Assembly: GCA_002363955.1 (NCBI GenBank)
Contig: DEXE01000004.1
Location: forward strand, 124,001-188,000
DNA: 64,000 nucleotides
Reading direction: 5' to 3'
Source of the DNA: Methylophaga sp. UBA3192
Lineage (GTDB): Bacteria > Pseudomonadota > Gammaproteobacteria > Nitrosococcales > Methylophagaceae
Under the pieces are notes generated by a model. It saw only the letters and a program-made list of their open reading frames with translations, was not told the DNA's origin and ran no database searches. The position numbers were made by a program, and so were the translations under genes. Numbering within the stretch: position 1 is the stretch's first letter; the number at the start of each line of letters is the position of its first letter. Positions 30,767 to 39,609 of the stretch are shown here, in pieces.

Positions 30767-31274
30767 AAATTTCTATCCAATAGCCATCCGGATCCTGAAT
30801 AAAAGCAATTCCTTTCATTTTGCCGTCATCAGGTCGTTTTACAAACGGTACACCGAACGCCTCAAAACGTTCACAGGCGGCATCAATATCCGGTACGGCA
30901 AAACCGATATGACCAAAGCCCCGTGGTTCACTATTACCGTTATGATAAGCAACCTCATCTTTGTCTTCGTCACCCCAGTTATGGGTTAACTCCAGCATGG
31001 CTGGACGGGCAAAGGTTTGCTTGATTCGCTCATTATTGTCATCAGACCAGTCTTGACGTTGTTCAGGTGATATAGCTGCCATGAAATACAGGGTGAACTG
31101 CATTTCCGGAAAATCAAAGCGCTTGATTAATGTCATGCCCATTACTTCAGAATAAAACTTCAATGTTCGTTTTGGATCCTTGATACGAAACATGGTCTGG
31201 TTGAACACATAGTCATGTGTCGCCGGGTCATGCTGTTCACTCAAACCCTCTGCTTTATCAAAATGTCGACTCAT
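30720..31274 (-). CDS. gloA: Lactoylglutathione lyase (glyoxalase I)
   Basis: A 184-residue glyoxalase I of the longer, eukaryote-like type: [24 protein letters not shown], then [20 protein letters not shown] and [12 protein letters not shown]. The metal ligands expected in these motifs (Gln/Glu, Glu, His, Glu) are visible. It isomerises the methylglyoxal-glutathione adduct to S-lactoylglutathione. The start is supported by AAAGGAG 6 bases upstream. It follows corA by 22 bp and is probably co-transcribed. Its end overlaps the convergent GGDEF gene. Confidence 0.94.
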   Translation of the reverse strand: MSRHFDKAEGLSEQHDPATHDYVFNQTMFRIKDPKRTLKFYSEVMGMTLIKRFDFPEMQFTLYFMAAISPEQRQDWSDDNNERIKQTFARPAMLELTHNWGDEDKDEVAYHNGNSEPRGFGHIGFAVPDIDAACERFEAFGVPFVKRPDDGKMKGIAFIQDPDGYWIEIFTPDRQPTLLKDHLG

Positions 31275-31296
31275 GAATCACTCCTTTAATGAATTT

Positions 31297-32250
31297 TTAT
31301 AACCAGCCTTTACGTTTAAAGTATAGATAAGGTGCCATACCTGCCGCCACCATTAAACCAATAGCAAATGGATAGCCAAAGCTCCAGTCCAGTTCCGGCA
31401 TATATTTAAAATTCATCCCGTAAATACTGGCAATCAAGGTCGGTGGCAGGAATACGACGGCGGCTATCGAGAACGTTTTGATGATCTGAGCCTGCTGGAT
31501 ATTGATAAAACCCTGAGTGGAATCCATCAGGAAGTTTATCTTATCGAAGAGGAAAGTCGTATGTGACATCAGTGTTTCCAAATCCCGCAATATCTCATAC
31601 AGGGTTTCCCGGGAAGATCCCGGCTCACGTAGATGGCGCAGTAAAAACGAAATATCACGTTGAGTGTCCATCAGACACAAGCGTATCTTTCCGTTACTGT
31701 CTTCCAGACGAGCCAGCTGACTGATGGCATCCTCCAAATCGGCACTTTCATCTTCCAGGACCAGATGACTGACCCGCTCTAACTGGCGATGGATATCTTC
31801 GAGATTATCGGCATGATTCTCGACTTTCTGTTCCAGCAAGGTAATCAGTAAATCCGTGGGCGTTTCACAACTCACCTGACCGCGGCGAGCACGCATTCGT
31901 AATAAACGGAAATCACTTAATTCTCCATCACGAATGGCTATTAACCGATCTTGTTGCAGAATGAATGCCACGGATACCGTGTGATGCCGTCCTTCTGAAT
32001 AACCGAGAAACAATGAATGCACATGCAGTCCATCCTGATCGGTAAAACAGCGAGCTGATGCTTCGATTTCCTCGACATCATCAACATCTGGCACTTCATC
32101 ACTGAATAAGGTAGCAAGTAATGCGCGTTCATCATCATCAGGCTCTAACGCATCAATCCAGTCGGCTTCTTTTAAGTGATGCCCCGACACCTCGCCTTCA
32201 ACTTTGATTTCCTTAATTAAGCCATGAGCAATTTTGTATAGACGCAGCAT
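31297..32250 (-). CDS. corA: CorA-type magnesium/divalent cation channel
   Basis: A 317-residue protein with an acidic soluble N-terminal domain, a long helical stalk and two C-terminal membrane segments. The GMN signature is visible in IYGMNFKYMPELDW, just before the last membrane helix, and the protein ends in a Lys/Arg tail (YFKRKGWL). The start chosen gives MLRLYKIAHG and has AGGAG five bases upstream; an upstream in-frame extension to 32316 is unlike the family. It mediates Mg2+, Co2+ or Ni2+ uptake. gloA follows in the same direction. Confidence 0.93.
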   Translation of the reverse strand: MLRLYKIAHGLIKEIKVEGEVSGHHLKEADWIDALEPDDDERALLATLFSDEVPDVDDVEEIEASARCFTDQDGLHVHSLFLGYSEGRHHTVSVAFILQQDRLIAIRDGELSDFRLLRMRARRGQVSCETPTDLLITLLEQKVENHADNLEDIHRQLERVSHLVLEDESADLEDAISQLARLEDSNGKIRLCLMDTQRDISFLLRHLREPGSSRETLYEILRDLETLMSHTTFLFDKINFLMDSTQGFINIQQAQIIKTFSIAAVVFLPPTLIASIYGMNFKYMPELDWSFGYPFAIGLMVAAGMAPYLYFKRKGWL

Positions 32251-32368
32251 GCTGGCTCCTGAATGATTAGATTTCGCATATAAAGAATGGTGGAAATATT
32301 GTAACGCACTGACCACGTTATGCCGAAAGGCTATGGTATTTGCGTGGCAATTCCATGACAGATGAATT

Positions 32369-32998
32369 TCAAAGCTGCTGAAATACTGCCATCTGGGTGG
32401 GTGAACCTAATTGCAGATCTGCCTCCCCAATTCCTGAAAAATGTATTTCATAATTATGACGGGCAGCCACGCCTCTGGCCCATTGTTGAAATTTATGCCG
32501 TGTCCACTCAAACTGATGATCCGGGTCCCTGAACTCGCCCGGATTCAGACCGTATAAAGGATTGTACTCACTATTCGGCGTAGTGAGGATGATCTGCTTT
32601 GGACACATCACCGCAAAAACATTTTTTTCAACTTGAGATAAATGCTTCGGCGCAACATGTTCAATGGTTTCAATCATCACTGCCAACGGAAAGCCAGACA
32701 GTTCTGGATGAGGATCGGCGTAAGAACCGTTAATTAATGTGAGCCGGCAAGGAGTTGCGTCGAGATAAACCGCAAGTTTTTCACGGGCCTGCATTAAAGA
32801 TAAACCGGATTGTTCAACGCCAATAGCTTGCTCAATTTGAGTTTCATTGAGCAATTGCCATAGAAAATTACCTGAACCACAACCTAAATCCAGAACTTGC
32901 CTGACACCACTTTGTTGAACTAATTTGAGGATTTGTTGATGTCGGACTTCATGTAAAGCGCTGATTTGAGTGTCCTGATATGGAAACTCGGCACTCAT
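32369..32998 (-). CDS. Stand-alone Hen1-type small-RNA 2'-O-methyltransferase domain
   Basis: A 209-residue SAM-dependent methyltransferase with motif I LDLGCGSGN (36-44). The rest matches the C-terminal domain of bacterial Hen1, which methylates the 2'-OH of the 3'-terminal ribose during Pnkp/Hen1 RNA repair. Visible are E110-x-x-E113-H114 (ETIEHV) and H161 (DPDHQFEWTR), equivalent to the Mn2+ ligands, then LTTPNSEYN and the C-terminal LGSPTQMAVF. The N-terminal Hen1 domain that binds and activates Pnkp is absent, and no pnkp lies in the window. The gene follows mnmE by 5 bp on the same strand, with GGAAAG before the ATG. An RNA end-modification role is inferred; the target is unknown. Confidence 0.85.
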   Translation of the reverse strand: MSAEFPYQDTQISALHEVRHQQILKLVQQSGVRQVLDLGCGSGNFLWQLLNETQIEQAIGVEQSGLSLMQAREKLAVYLDATPCRLTLINGSYADPHPELSGFPLAVMIETIEHVAPKHLSQVEKNVFAVMCPKQIILTTPNSEYNPLYGLNPGEFRDPDHQFEWTRHKFQQWARGVAARHNYEIHFSGIGEADLQLGSPTQMAVFQQL

Positions 32999-33003
32999 AA
33001 AAA

Positions 33004-34362
33004 TTACTTTCCGATACAAAAGCTGGAAAAGATATGATCCAGCAGGTCTTCGTTAGTGAAAGTACCGGTAATTTCGCCCAGCGCTGTCTGTGCAAGTCGT
33101 AACTCTTCAGCCAGTAATTCACCTGCGCCCATCCCGGTAAGACAGTTATAACCACTTTCAATCGCTTGCTGCGCACGTTGCAAAGCATCCAGATGTCGAC
33201 GACGCGCCATAAACACCCCCTCTTCTTCAGGATGGAAACCGACGACTTCACACAGGTGCTGGACCAATAATTCCATGCCTTCGCCATTTTTGGCTGACAG
33301 ATAGATCACTGACATGTCGTTTTCATTCGTTATTTCAGCAACATGGCCGCTTTGATCGATCTTATTACGAATCAAGGTTATGGATTTTTCTGCCGGTAAT
33401 GCAGAGAGGATTTTTTCATCCTGCTCGGTCATACCCAACCTATCATCTATCAAAAGCAGAATATGATCGGCTTGTAACAATTCGTTTTGCGTGCGGCGAA
33501 TGCCTTCCAGCTCAACAATATCATCGGTAGCATCATGCAGGCCGGCAGTATCTGATATTCGTAGCGGCAATCCACCTATATGAATCTGCTCACGTAATAC
33601 ATCACGGGTAGTCCCCGCGACCTCCGTGACGATAGCGGCATCATGACCTGCCAGCCGATTATGCAAACTGGATTTACCGGCATTAGGCTGACCAGCCAGA
33701 ACCACGCTGATGCCTTCACGCAATAGCCGTCCTTGTCGGGCGCTACCTTGAATACCCGCCAAAGTGGTAAGCAATTGCTGCAGTTGTTTATCCACCTGGG
33801 CTTCGCCAAGAAAATCAATTTCTTCATCAGCAAAATCAATAGAGGCTTCGACAAACATCCTTAAATAAGTCAGCTCCTGCAGGAAAGCATTTACTTTGTT
33901 GGAAAACTCGCCCTGCAAGGATCTCATCGCACTACGGGCAGCTTGTTCAGTAGAGCTTTCGATTAAATCGGCTACCGCTTCGGCCTGTGCCAGATCCATC
34001 TTGCCATTGAGAAATGCCCGCTCGGAAAATTCGCCGGGACGTGCCATACGGGCACCCAGCTCAATCGCACGTTTACAAAGCCGATCCATAACCAGTGGAC
34101 TGCCATGCCCTTGCAACTCCACCACATCTTCACCAGTAAAAGAGGCTGGCGCAGCAAAATACAGCGCAATACCACTATCGATAATCTCTTTATCAGCGGC
34201 ACGGAAAGGGGCAAACTTAGCAAAGCGAGGCTGAGTCAATTTGCCGCAGATTTGCTCGGCAATCTGAGCACTATCCGGTCCGGATAAACGCACTACACCA
34301 ACACCACCGCGGCCCGGCGCGGTGGCTATGGCTACGATAGTATCGGTGAAGATTTCAGTCAT
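33004..34362 (-). CDS. mnmE: tRNA modification GTPase MnmE (TrmE)
   Basis: A 452-residue protein that, with MnmG, installs the cmnm5 group on wobble uridine 34 of tRNA. It has the N-terminal folate-binding domain (about 1-120), a helical domain and an inserted G domain with GQPNAGKSS (P-loop), GTTRD, DTAG and NKID. It ends in the invariant FCIGK with the functional cysteine. It lies downstream of yidC in the classical rpmH-rnpA-yidD-yidC-mnmE order, with a 58-bp gap. Confidence 0.97.
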   Translation of the reverse strand: MTEIFTDTIVAIATAPGRGGVGVVRLSGPDSAQIAEQICGKLTQPRFAKFAPFRAADKEIIDSGIALYFAAPASFTGEDVVELQGHGSPLVMDRLCKRAIELGARMARPGEFSERAFLNGKMDLAQAEAVADLIESSTEQAARSAMRSLQGEFSNKVNAFLQELTYLRMFVEASIDFADEEIDFLGEAQVDKQLQQLLTTLAGIQGSARQGRLLREGISVVLAGQPNAGKSSLHNRLAGHDAAIVTEVAGTTRDVLREQIHIGGLPLRISDTAGLHDATDDIVELEGIRRTQNELLQADHILLLIDDRLGMTEQDEKILSALPAEKSITLIRNKIDQSGHVAEITNENDMSVIYLSAKNGEGMELLVQHLCEVVGFHPEEEGVFMARRRHLDALQRAQQAIESGYNCLTGMGAGELLAEELRLAQTALGEITGTFTNEDLLDHIFSSFCIGK

Positions 34363-34420
34363 AATGAATTGTGTTTACTTTAGCCGTAAACAACGCAGCC
34401 TGTATTGAGCTACGATAGGT

Positions 34421-36064
34421 CTATAACGCACCCATTTTACGAGTGATATACCATTGCTGGGCAATCGAAAGAAGATTGTTGACCAGCCAGTACAACACCA
34501 GGCCTGATGGAAAGAAGGCAAAGAAAACGGTAAATACGATGGGGAATACTTTCATCATCATCGCCTGTGCCGGATCCTGTGGCGTAGGATTGAGTTTTTG
34601 CTGGAACCACATGGTCAGACCAAATAAAACCGGCAATACAAAGTAAGGATCAATCGCCGTTAAATCGTTCAACCAGAAAATAAAGTCTGCCTGACGTAAC
34701 TCAATACTTTCTACCAATACCCAATAGAACGCTAAAAACACTGGCATCTGCACCAGGATCGGCAAACAACCACCCAGAGGATTAATTTTCTCGGTGCGAT
34801 ACAGATCCATCATCGCCTGATTGAATTTCTGCTTGTCATCACCGTAGCGCTCTTTCAGGCTGGCCAGCTTAGGCGTCAATTTACGCATCGAGGCCATAGA
34901 ACGATAACTGGCTGCTGACAATTTATAAAATGCCAGCTTAATCAGAATGGTCAGCAAGACGATGGACCAGCCCCAGTTGCCTGTTAATTTATGTAACCAC
35001 TCCATGACAATAAATAATGGCTTGGAGATAATGGTCAGAATGCCATAATCAACGGTCAGATCCAGATTTTCAGCAATCTGTTCTAAACGTTTGTGTTCTT
35101 TTGGTCCCAGATAAATTTGGTAAGCGGTTTGAGCCTGTTCGCCATCTTCGGCAACCACAACGGGGAAACGAATACCTGCTGTGTAGTTGGTGTTATTGAG
35201 CGATTTACCATATAAGCTGATTTCCAGAGGTTTGCTCTCAGGAATAATTGCTGCTACAAAATAATGCTGGATCATCGCTGCCCAGCCACCGTTTACATCA
35301 CGGCGAAAATCATTTTTTTTCAGATCCCCGAAATCAACTTTTTCATATTCATTGCCTTCACTGGAAAACACTGCACCCGTATAGGTATAGATTAGGAAAC
35401 TATCGTCCTCAGCTTCATTACGATTAAATTGGGCGTAAGGATATGCTGCAAAACGTTCACCAGTGCGGTTTTCAATCTGATAAGTGACATTCACCAGATA
35501 ACTGTCACGATTGAAAGTATAAGTCTTGATCACTGTCAGACCATTATCCGATTCCCAACGTAAAGGAATGCTTAAACTGTCGGCATTATCCGATAAGGTG
35601 TATTCATTCTGTTCTGCAGTATAGTTTTCGTAATGCGTTGGCGCAGGACCTTCAGCACGTAAGCCGGACTGGGTGACAAAGAATTTATTGCGACCATCGT
35701 TCAAGAACTGCACAGGTTGATCCGGCAAATTTACGTCCACAGGATATTTCAGCAACGCCAGCTTGCGTATGTCCGCACCACGCAAATCAATCATCGCGTC
35801 AATCACATCAGTTTTCACCCTGACCTGATTGGTCGAACTTGCCGTGGCTGGATCACTATCTGGTAATGCAGGCAGGCCATCAGCAGAAACCGCGGCAGGC
35901 AATTCAGGTAAGTCATCCTGTTGGTCTGCGGCAGTAGATGGCTCAGCAGCATTCGATTGCGTGGCAACTTGCTGAGGACGCACATAGTCATTTTGCCAGG
36001 CTTCCCACAACAACAGAGAAACAATTAACAGGCCAAAAATAAACAGAGTTCTGAGGTTATCCAT
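34421..36064 (-). CDS. yidC: Membrane protein insertase YidC
   Basis: A 547-residue inner-membrane protein. It has an N-terminal membrane anchor (MDNLRTLFIFGLLIVSLLLW), a linker rich in Ala, Ser and Pro, a large periplasmic beta-sandwich domain (about 60-340) and a C-terminal five-helix core. Core motifs are GNWGWSIVLLTILIKLAFY, INPLGGCLPILVQMPVFLAFY and FPSGLVLYWLVNNLLSIAQQ. It inserts and folds membrane proteins with or without SecYEG. It overlaps yidD by 8 bp, so the two are translationally coupled. Confidence 0.97.
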   Translation of the reverse strand: MDNLRTLFIFGLLIVSLLLWEAWQNDYVRPQQVATQSNAAEPSTAADQQDDLPELPAAVSADGLPALPDSDPATASSTNQVRVKTDVIDAMIDLRGADIRKLALLKYPVDVNLPDQPVQFLNDGRNKFFVTQSGLRAEGPAPTHYENYTAEQNEYTLSDNADSLSIPLRWESDNGLTVIKTYTFNRDSYLVNVTYQIENRTGERFAAYPYAQFNRNEAEDDSFLIYTYTGAVFSSEGNEYEKVDFGDLKKNDFRRDVNGGWAAMIQHYFVAAIIPESKPLEISLYGKSLNNTNYTAGIRFPVVVAEDGEQAQTAYQIYLGPKEHKRLEQIAENLDLTVDYGILTIISKPLFIVMEWLHKLTGNWGWSIVLLTILIKLAFYKLSAASYRSMASMRKLTPKLASLKERYGDDKQKFNQAMMDLYRTEKINPLGGCLPILVQMPVFLAFYWVLVESIELRQADFIFWLNDLTAIDPYFVLPVLFGLTMWFQQKLNPTPQDPAQAMMMKVFPIVFTVFFAFFPSGLVLYWLVNNLLSIAQQWYITRKMGAL

Positions 36065-36293
36065 TGTGTTTTTTTATCTTTAATTCAGGAACAGGATCCA
36101 CGCCACCGGCGTGCCAGGGATGACAGCGTGAAAGTCGGCGTAAACCGAGCCACACGCCACGCAGTGAGCCATGGGTCTGAATGGCTTCAATCATGTATTG
36201 GGAGCAAGAAGGTTGGAAACGGCAGTGCATGCCCATGAACGGGCTTAATAAAAAGCGATACGCGCGAACAAAAGCGATTAGGATGTTTGCCAT
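36057..36293 (-). CDS. yidD: Membrane protein insertion efficiency factor YidD
   Basis: A 78-residue protein with the YidD signature cysteines in HCRFQPSCSQYMIEAI and in RRLSRCHPWHAGGVDPVP, after an amphipathic N-terminal helix (MANILIAFVRAYRFLLSPFM). It helps membrane protein insertion next to YidC. The chosen ATG overlaps the end of rnpA by 16 bp, and the 3' end overlaps yidC by 8 bp. An upstream reading to 36335 would extend into rnpA with no family similarity. Confidence 0.93.
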   Translation of the reverse strand: MANILIAFVRAYRFLLSPFMGMHCRFQPSCSQYMIEAIQTHGSLRGVWLGLRRLSRCHPWHAGGVDPVPELKIKKHNG

Positions 36294-36631
36294 TGTGCCA
36301 CCACGGTTAACCAATGTCGCTCCAATGCTGCCCATAACTGCGATGAATCCCGTTGACTTATGTCAGGTCGTGATAACACCACAATATCGATATTAGCTAA
36401 AGCAGATTGATGCTGCCGGAAAGACTCCCGGATGATCCGCTTTACCCGGTTACGTTGACTGGCCAGCTTAAGATGCTTCTTTGCGATGGCCAGTCCCAGT
36501 CGGGGATGCCCAACTGAGTTTTCAGCGCTCAGGATCGTCAGGCCACCGCCACCGGTGCGCTTTCCCTGACGAAAAACCCGGGTAAAATCTCCCGGGCTAT
36601 TCATTTTCATGGCTCGGCTGAAAGTGGCCAA
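36278..36631 (-). CDS. rnpA: Ribonuclease P protein component
   Basis: A basic protein of about 117 residues that binds the catalytic RNase P RNA and helps process the 5' end of tRNA precursors. The RNR-type signature is visible (LGLAIAKKHLKLASQRNRVKR, shown in part, followed by IIRESFRQHQ). The start is inferred: FSRAMKMNSPGDF aligns with the N-terminus of E. coli RnpA (FPRELRLLTPSQF), which lies upstream of the two ATG codons. TTG at 36631 with GAGG 9 bases upstream is therefore preferred; GTG at 36640 is an alternative. It lies 28 bp after rpmH in the same transcript. Confidence 0.9.
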   Translation of the reverse strand: MATFSRAMKMNSPGDFTRVFRQGKRTGGGGLTILSAENSVGHPRLGLAIAKKHLKLASQRNRVKRIIRESFRQHQSALANIDIVVLSRPDISQRDSSQLWAALERHWLTVVAQWQTS

Positions 36632-36659
36632 GTCATGCACCCTCTGCGAACAGAGAGAA

Positions 36660-36794
36660 TTAAACAGAAAGTTTTGCGCGGCCTTTGGCTCTGCGGGCGT
36701 TAATAACACGACGACCACCAACAGTTTTCATACGTGCGCGGAAACCGTGAGTACGCTTGCGCTTCAGATTACTAGGCTGAAAAGTTCTTTTCAT
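36660..36794 (-). CDS. rpmH: 50S ribosomal protein L34
   Basis: The 44-residue basic L34 protein of the large ribosomal subunit, from [20 protein letters not shown] to [11 protein letters not shown], matching the family over its whole length. It is too short to appear as a gene of its own among longer readings. First gene of the leftward rpmH-rnpA-yidD-yidC-mnmE block and divergent from dnaA, as in most Gammaproteobacteria. Confidence 0.97.
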   Translation of the reverse strand: MKRTFQPSNLKRKRTHGFRARMKTVGGRRVINARRAKGRAKLSV

Positions 36795-36965
36795 TTTACC
36801 AACTCCAGGAATATCAATGGTTTTGCAGCCGGTAAGCGTCTCTCGAACGGAAACAGCCGGGGCAAAAGACATGGGATTATAGAGTTTGTGAGCATAACAA
36901 GTCAAACCGCATTCATCCTGCCAGGCGATATTATTTACTTGCCAAACATCCCGCATGCAGATAAC

Positions 36966-36994
36966 TTTAGATGCCCTGCCTGACACGCTATACT
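36966..36994 (+). promoter_or_regulatory. Candidate sigma-70 promoter for dnaA
   Basis: TTTAGA (36966-36971), a 17-base spacer and TATACT (36989-36994), placed 67 bp before the dnaA GTG. It matches four of six and five of six consensus bases. A perfect TATAAT at 37041 is too close to the start codon to serve, because the ribosome-binding site would be untranscribed. No good cluster of DnaA boxes was seen in the 267-bp rpmH-dnaA gap. Confidence 0.4.
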
Positions 36995-37061
36995 ATCACC
37001 TAAATTGTTTGAAGTTAGTTAGTCTGCTTTATCTAAACCTTATAATAGTCAAGGAGTTGCT

Positions 37062-38426
37062 GTGTCTTCACCCCTTTGGGAAAAATGTCTATCCCATCTC
37101 GAAGGTGATCTTTCGGCACAACAGCTGAACACGTGGCTTCGCCCCCTGCAAGCCATTGAAACCGAAGATAGCCTACGACTGTTAGCACCTAATCCTTATG
37201 TAAAGGCCTGGGTACATGAGCAACTTGAGCAACAGATTAATGCGCTGATCAAGGGTTTAACCAACGGTAACATCAGTAAAATTGAAATTGAAGTCGGTAC
37301 CAAAGATTCCATTTCCGCTGAAAAAACCAAACGACGTGTCAAAACCACTGATAAAGCCCCGGCATCAATTTCACTCTCTGAAACTGAACCTGCGCCAGCT
37401 ATTGGCAGCCCAATGAATCCATTGTTTACCTTTGATAATTATGTTGAAGGTAAATCCAATCAGATTGCCCGTGCTGCCTCTTTACATGTGGCTGAGGCAC
37501 CCGGCACTTCTGGTTATAACCCCTTATTTTTGTATGGCGGAACCGGGCTGGGTAAAACGCATTTGATGCTCGCCGTTGGTAATAAAATTCGACAGAACAA
37601 TCCCAAAGCACGAGTCATTTATCTATCGTCTGAACGTTTTGTACAGGATATGATTACCGCACTGCGCAATAACGCCATTGATCAATTCAAAGCACATTAC
37701 CGTAGCGCCGATGCCTTATTAATCGATGACATACAGTTCTTTGCCAAAAAAGAACGCTCTCAGGAGGAGTTCTTTTATACGTTTAATAGTTTGCTGGAAG
37801 GTCAAAGACAGATCATTCTGACCTGTGACCGATTCCCTAAAGAAGTAGAAAACCTTGATGAACGCTTGCAATCACGATTGGGCTGGGGCCTGACCATTGC
37901 TATCGAACCGCCCGAACTGGAAACCCGCGTTGCGATTCTGATCAAAAAAGCGCAACAAAATCTGATTACCCTACCGGATGATGTGGCCTTTTTTATTGCT
38001 AAACGCATTAAATCCAATGTCCGCGATCTGGAAGGTGCCTTACAGCGAGTGATGGCTTTTTCACGCTTTACAAATCAGCCACTGTCGATTGATATGGCGC
38101 AGGATGCGTTAAAAGATCTGCTGGCGTTACATCAAAAACTGGTGACACTGGAAAGTATTCAGAAAACTGTTGCAGAATACTTCAAAATACGGGTATCCGA
38201 TTTACTGGCAAAAAAACGTACACGCTCGGTTGCCCGTCCCCGACAAATAGCAATGGCGCTGGCAAAAGAGCTCACCAGTCACAGCTTGCCGGAAATTGGT
38301 GATGCTTTTGGTGGACGCGATCACACCACAGTTTTGCATGCTTGTCGTAAAGTGGTGGAACTGAAAGAAACTGATAACCGCATCGCGGAAGATTACCGTA
38401 ATTTACTTCGTACTTTATCCAGCTAG
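37062..38426 (+). CDS. dnaA: Chromosomal replication initiator protein DnaA
   Basis: A 454-residue initiator with all four domains. The N-terminal domain ([21 protein letters not shown]) binds DnaB, a variable linker covers about 80-120, and the AAA+ domain carries Walker [12 protein letters not shown] (about 160-170) and Walker [10 protein letters not shown]. The C-terminal DNA-binding domain contains the signature [19 protein letters not shown] (in part). It opens oriC and acts as a transcription factor. The start is GTG, supported by AAGGAG five bases upstream. dnaN follows after 14 bp. Confidence 0.98.
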   Translation: MSSPLWEKCLSHLEGDLSAQQLNTWLRPLQAIETEDSLRLLAPNPYVKAWVHEQLEQQINALIKGLTNGNISKIEIEVGTKDSISAEKTKRRVKTTDKAPASISLSETEPAPAIGSPMNPLFTFDNYVEGKSNQIARAASLHVAEAPGTSGYNPLFLYGGTGLGKTHLMLAVGNKIRQNNPKARVIYLSSERFVQDMITALRNNAIDQFKAHYRSADALLIDDIQFFAKKERSQEEFFYTFNSLLEGQRQIILTCDRFPKEVENLDERLQSRLGWGLTIAIEPPELETRVAILIKKAQQNLITLPDDVAFFIAKRIKSNVRDLEGALQRVMAFSRFTNQPLSIDMAQDALKDLLALHQKLVTLESIQKTVAEYFKIRVSDLLAKKRTRSVARPRQIAMALAKELTSHSLPEIGDAFGGRDHTTVLHACRKVVELKETDNRIAEDYRNLLRTLSS

Positions 38427-38440
38427 CTGAGAGAGACATC

Positions 38441-39544
38441 ATGCAATTTACTGTGAGCCAAGACATTATTGCCCGTCCCTTACAACTGGTGTGCAGCATC
38501 GTTGAACGGCGCTCCACCCTGCCTATTTTGTCCAACATTTTATTACGTTGTCAGGGACAGCAGCTGACCATGACCAGTACCGATATGGAACTGGAAATGA
38601 TTGCTACACTGCCGGTTGCAGTCGACAAAGAAGGAGAAACGACTGTTTCTGCCCGCAAACTACTGGATATTGTGCGCGCCTTACCCGCGAACGCCACCAT
38701 CAGTTTTCAGGCAGAAGACAACAAATCATTAGTTCGGGCGGGTAAAAGTCGTTTCTCATTAGCCACACTTCCTGCAACGGATTTTCCGGATAGCGAAGGT
38801 GCCAATTACCTTGATCAACTGACGGTTCCTCAATCAGCATTAAAAGATCTGCTTGATGAAACCAGTTTTGCCATGGCCAGCCAGGATGTTCGTTATTATC
38901 TGAATGGTTTGTTGCTTGAGCGGGAAGACAATATCCTGCGAGCTGTTGCCACTGATGGTCATAGACTGGCATTAGGCAGCATAGAAACAGCAGAAAAAGC
39001 CAATGAAAAGCACACTGTCATTGTGCCGCGTAAAGCGATTTTGGAATTAGGCCGTTTATTAGGTGATGTCGCTGATGATGTGACTTTGGCAATCAGTCCA
39101 CAACAGTTGAAAGTTGAATTGCCTGATATGCATTTCACTTCCAAGTTGATTGATGGTCAATTTCCTAACTACGAACGGGTCTTACCTGTAGGTGGTGATA
39201 AACAAGTTATCGCTGAGCGTGATGAGCTTAAACAGGCCTTGTCACGTGCCTCAATCCTGGCTAATGACAAACACCGCAGCGTCAAACTGAACTTGAGTAA
39301 CAATCTGCTTAAAGCCACCGTTACCAACCAGGAACAGGAATCTGCTGAAGAAGAGCTGGCTGTGGAATACAGCGGCCCTGATTTGGAAATCGCCTTTAAT
39401 AATGCGTATCTGCTGGATTTGCTCAACGCCATCCCGGATAATAAGGTTAAACTGCTGTTTACCGATGAAAATAGCAGCGCATTGATTACCCCTAATGATC
39501 CAAAATTCACCCGGCAGTATGTGGTTATGCCGATGCGGCTGTAA
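38441..39544 (+). CDS. dnaN: DNA polymerase III beta subunit (sliding clamp)
   Basis: A 367-residue clamp made of three similar domains, of normal length (E. coli 366), from MQFTVSQDIIARPLQLVCSI to the C-terminal YVVMPMRL. It encircles DNA and tethers polymerase III. Family motifs include RRSTLPILSNILL and KLIDGQFPNYERV. It is co-transcribed with dnaA. A strong terminator follows directly and the next genes run the other way, so the usual recF and gyrB are not here. Confidence 0.98.
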   Translation: MQFTVSQDIIARPLQLVCSIVERRSTLPILSNILLRCQGQQLTMTSTDMELEMIATLPVAVDKEGETTVSARKLLDIVRALPANATISFQAEDNKSLVRAGKSRFSLATLPATDFPDSEGANYLDQLTVPQSALKDLLDETSFAMASQDVRYYLNGLLLEREDNILRAVATDGHRLALGSIETAEKANEKHTVIVPRKAILELGRLLGDVADDVTLAISPQQLKVELPDMHFTSKLIDGQFPNYERVLPVGGDKQVIAERDELKQALSRASILANDKHRSVKLNLSNNLLKATVTNQEQESAEEELAVEYSGPDLEIAFNNAYLLDLLNAIPDNKVKLLFTDENSSALITPNDPKFTRQYVVMPMRL

Positions 39545-39565
39545 TGATTTAATTCCATACACACA

Positions 39566-39594
39566 AAAACGGCGCTTAAAGCGCCGTTTTTTTA
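39566..39594. terminator. Bidirectional terminator between dnaN and hemY
   Basis: An 8-base perfect stem (acggcgct at 39569-39576 with agcgccgt at 39580-39587), a 3-base loop, A residues on the left and T residues on the right. It can terminate both the dnaA-dnaN transcript and the opposing hemCDXY transcript. Confidence 0.92.
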
Positions 39595-39609
39595 TATTGT
39601 TACAGCTGA

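Noticed and set aside
37041..37046. Perfect TATAAT as the dnaA -10 element
   Set aside because: Transcription would begin inside the ribosome-binding site at 37051-37056, leaving no usable leader.
36795..37061. oriC in the rpmH-dnaA gap
   Set aside because: Only one imperfect DnaA-box-like sequence was found and no AT-rich 13-mer array, so the origin is not supported from sequence alone.
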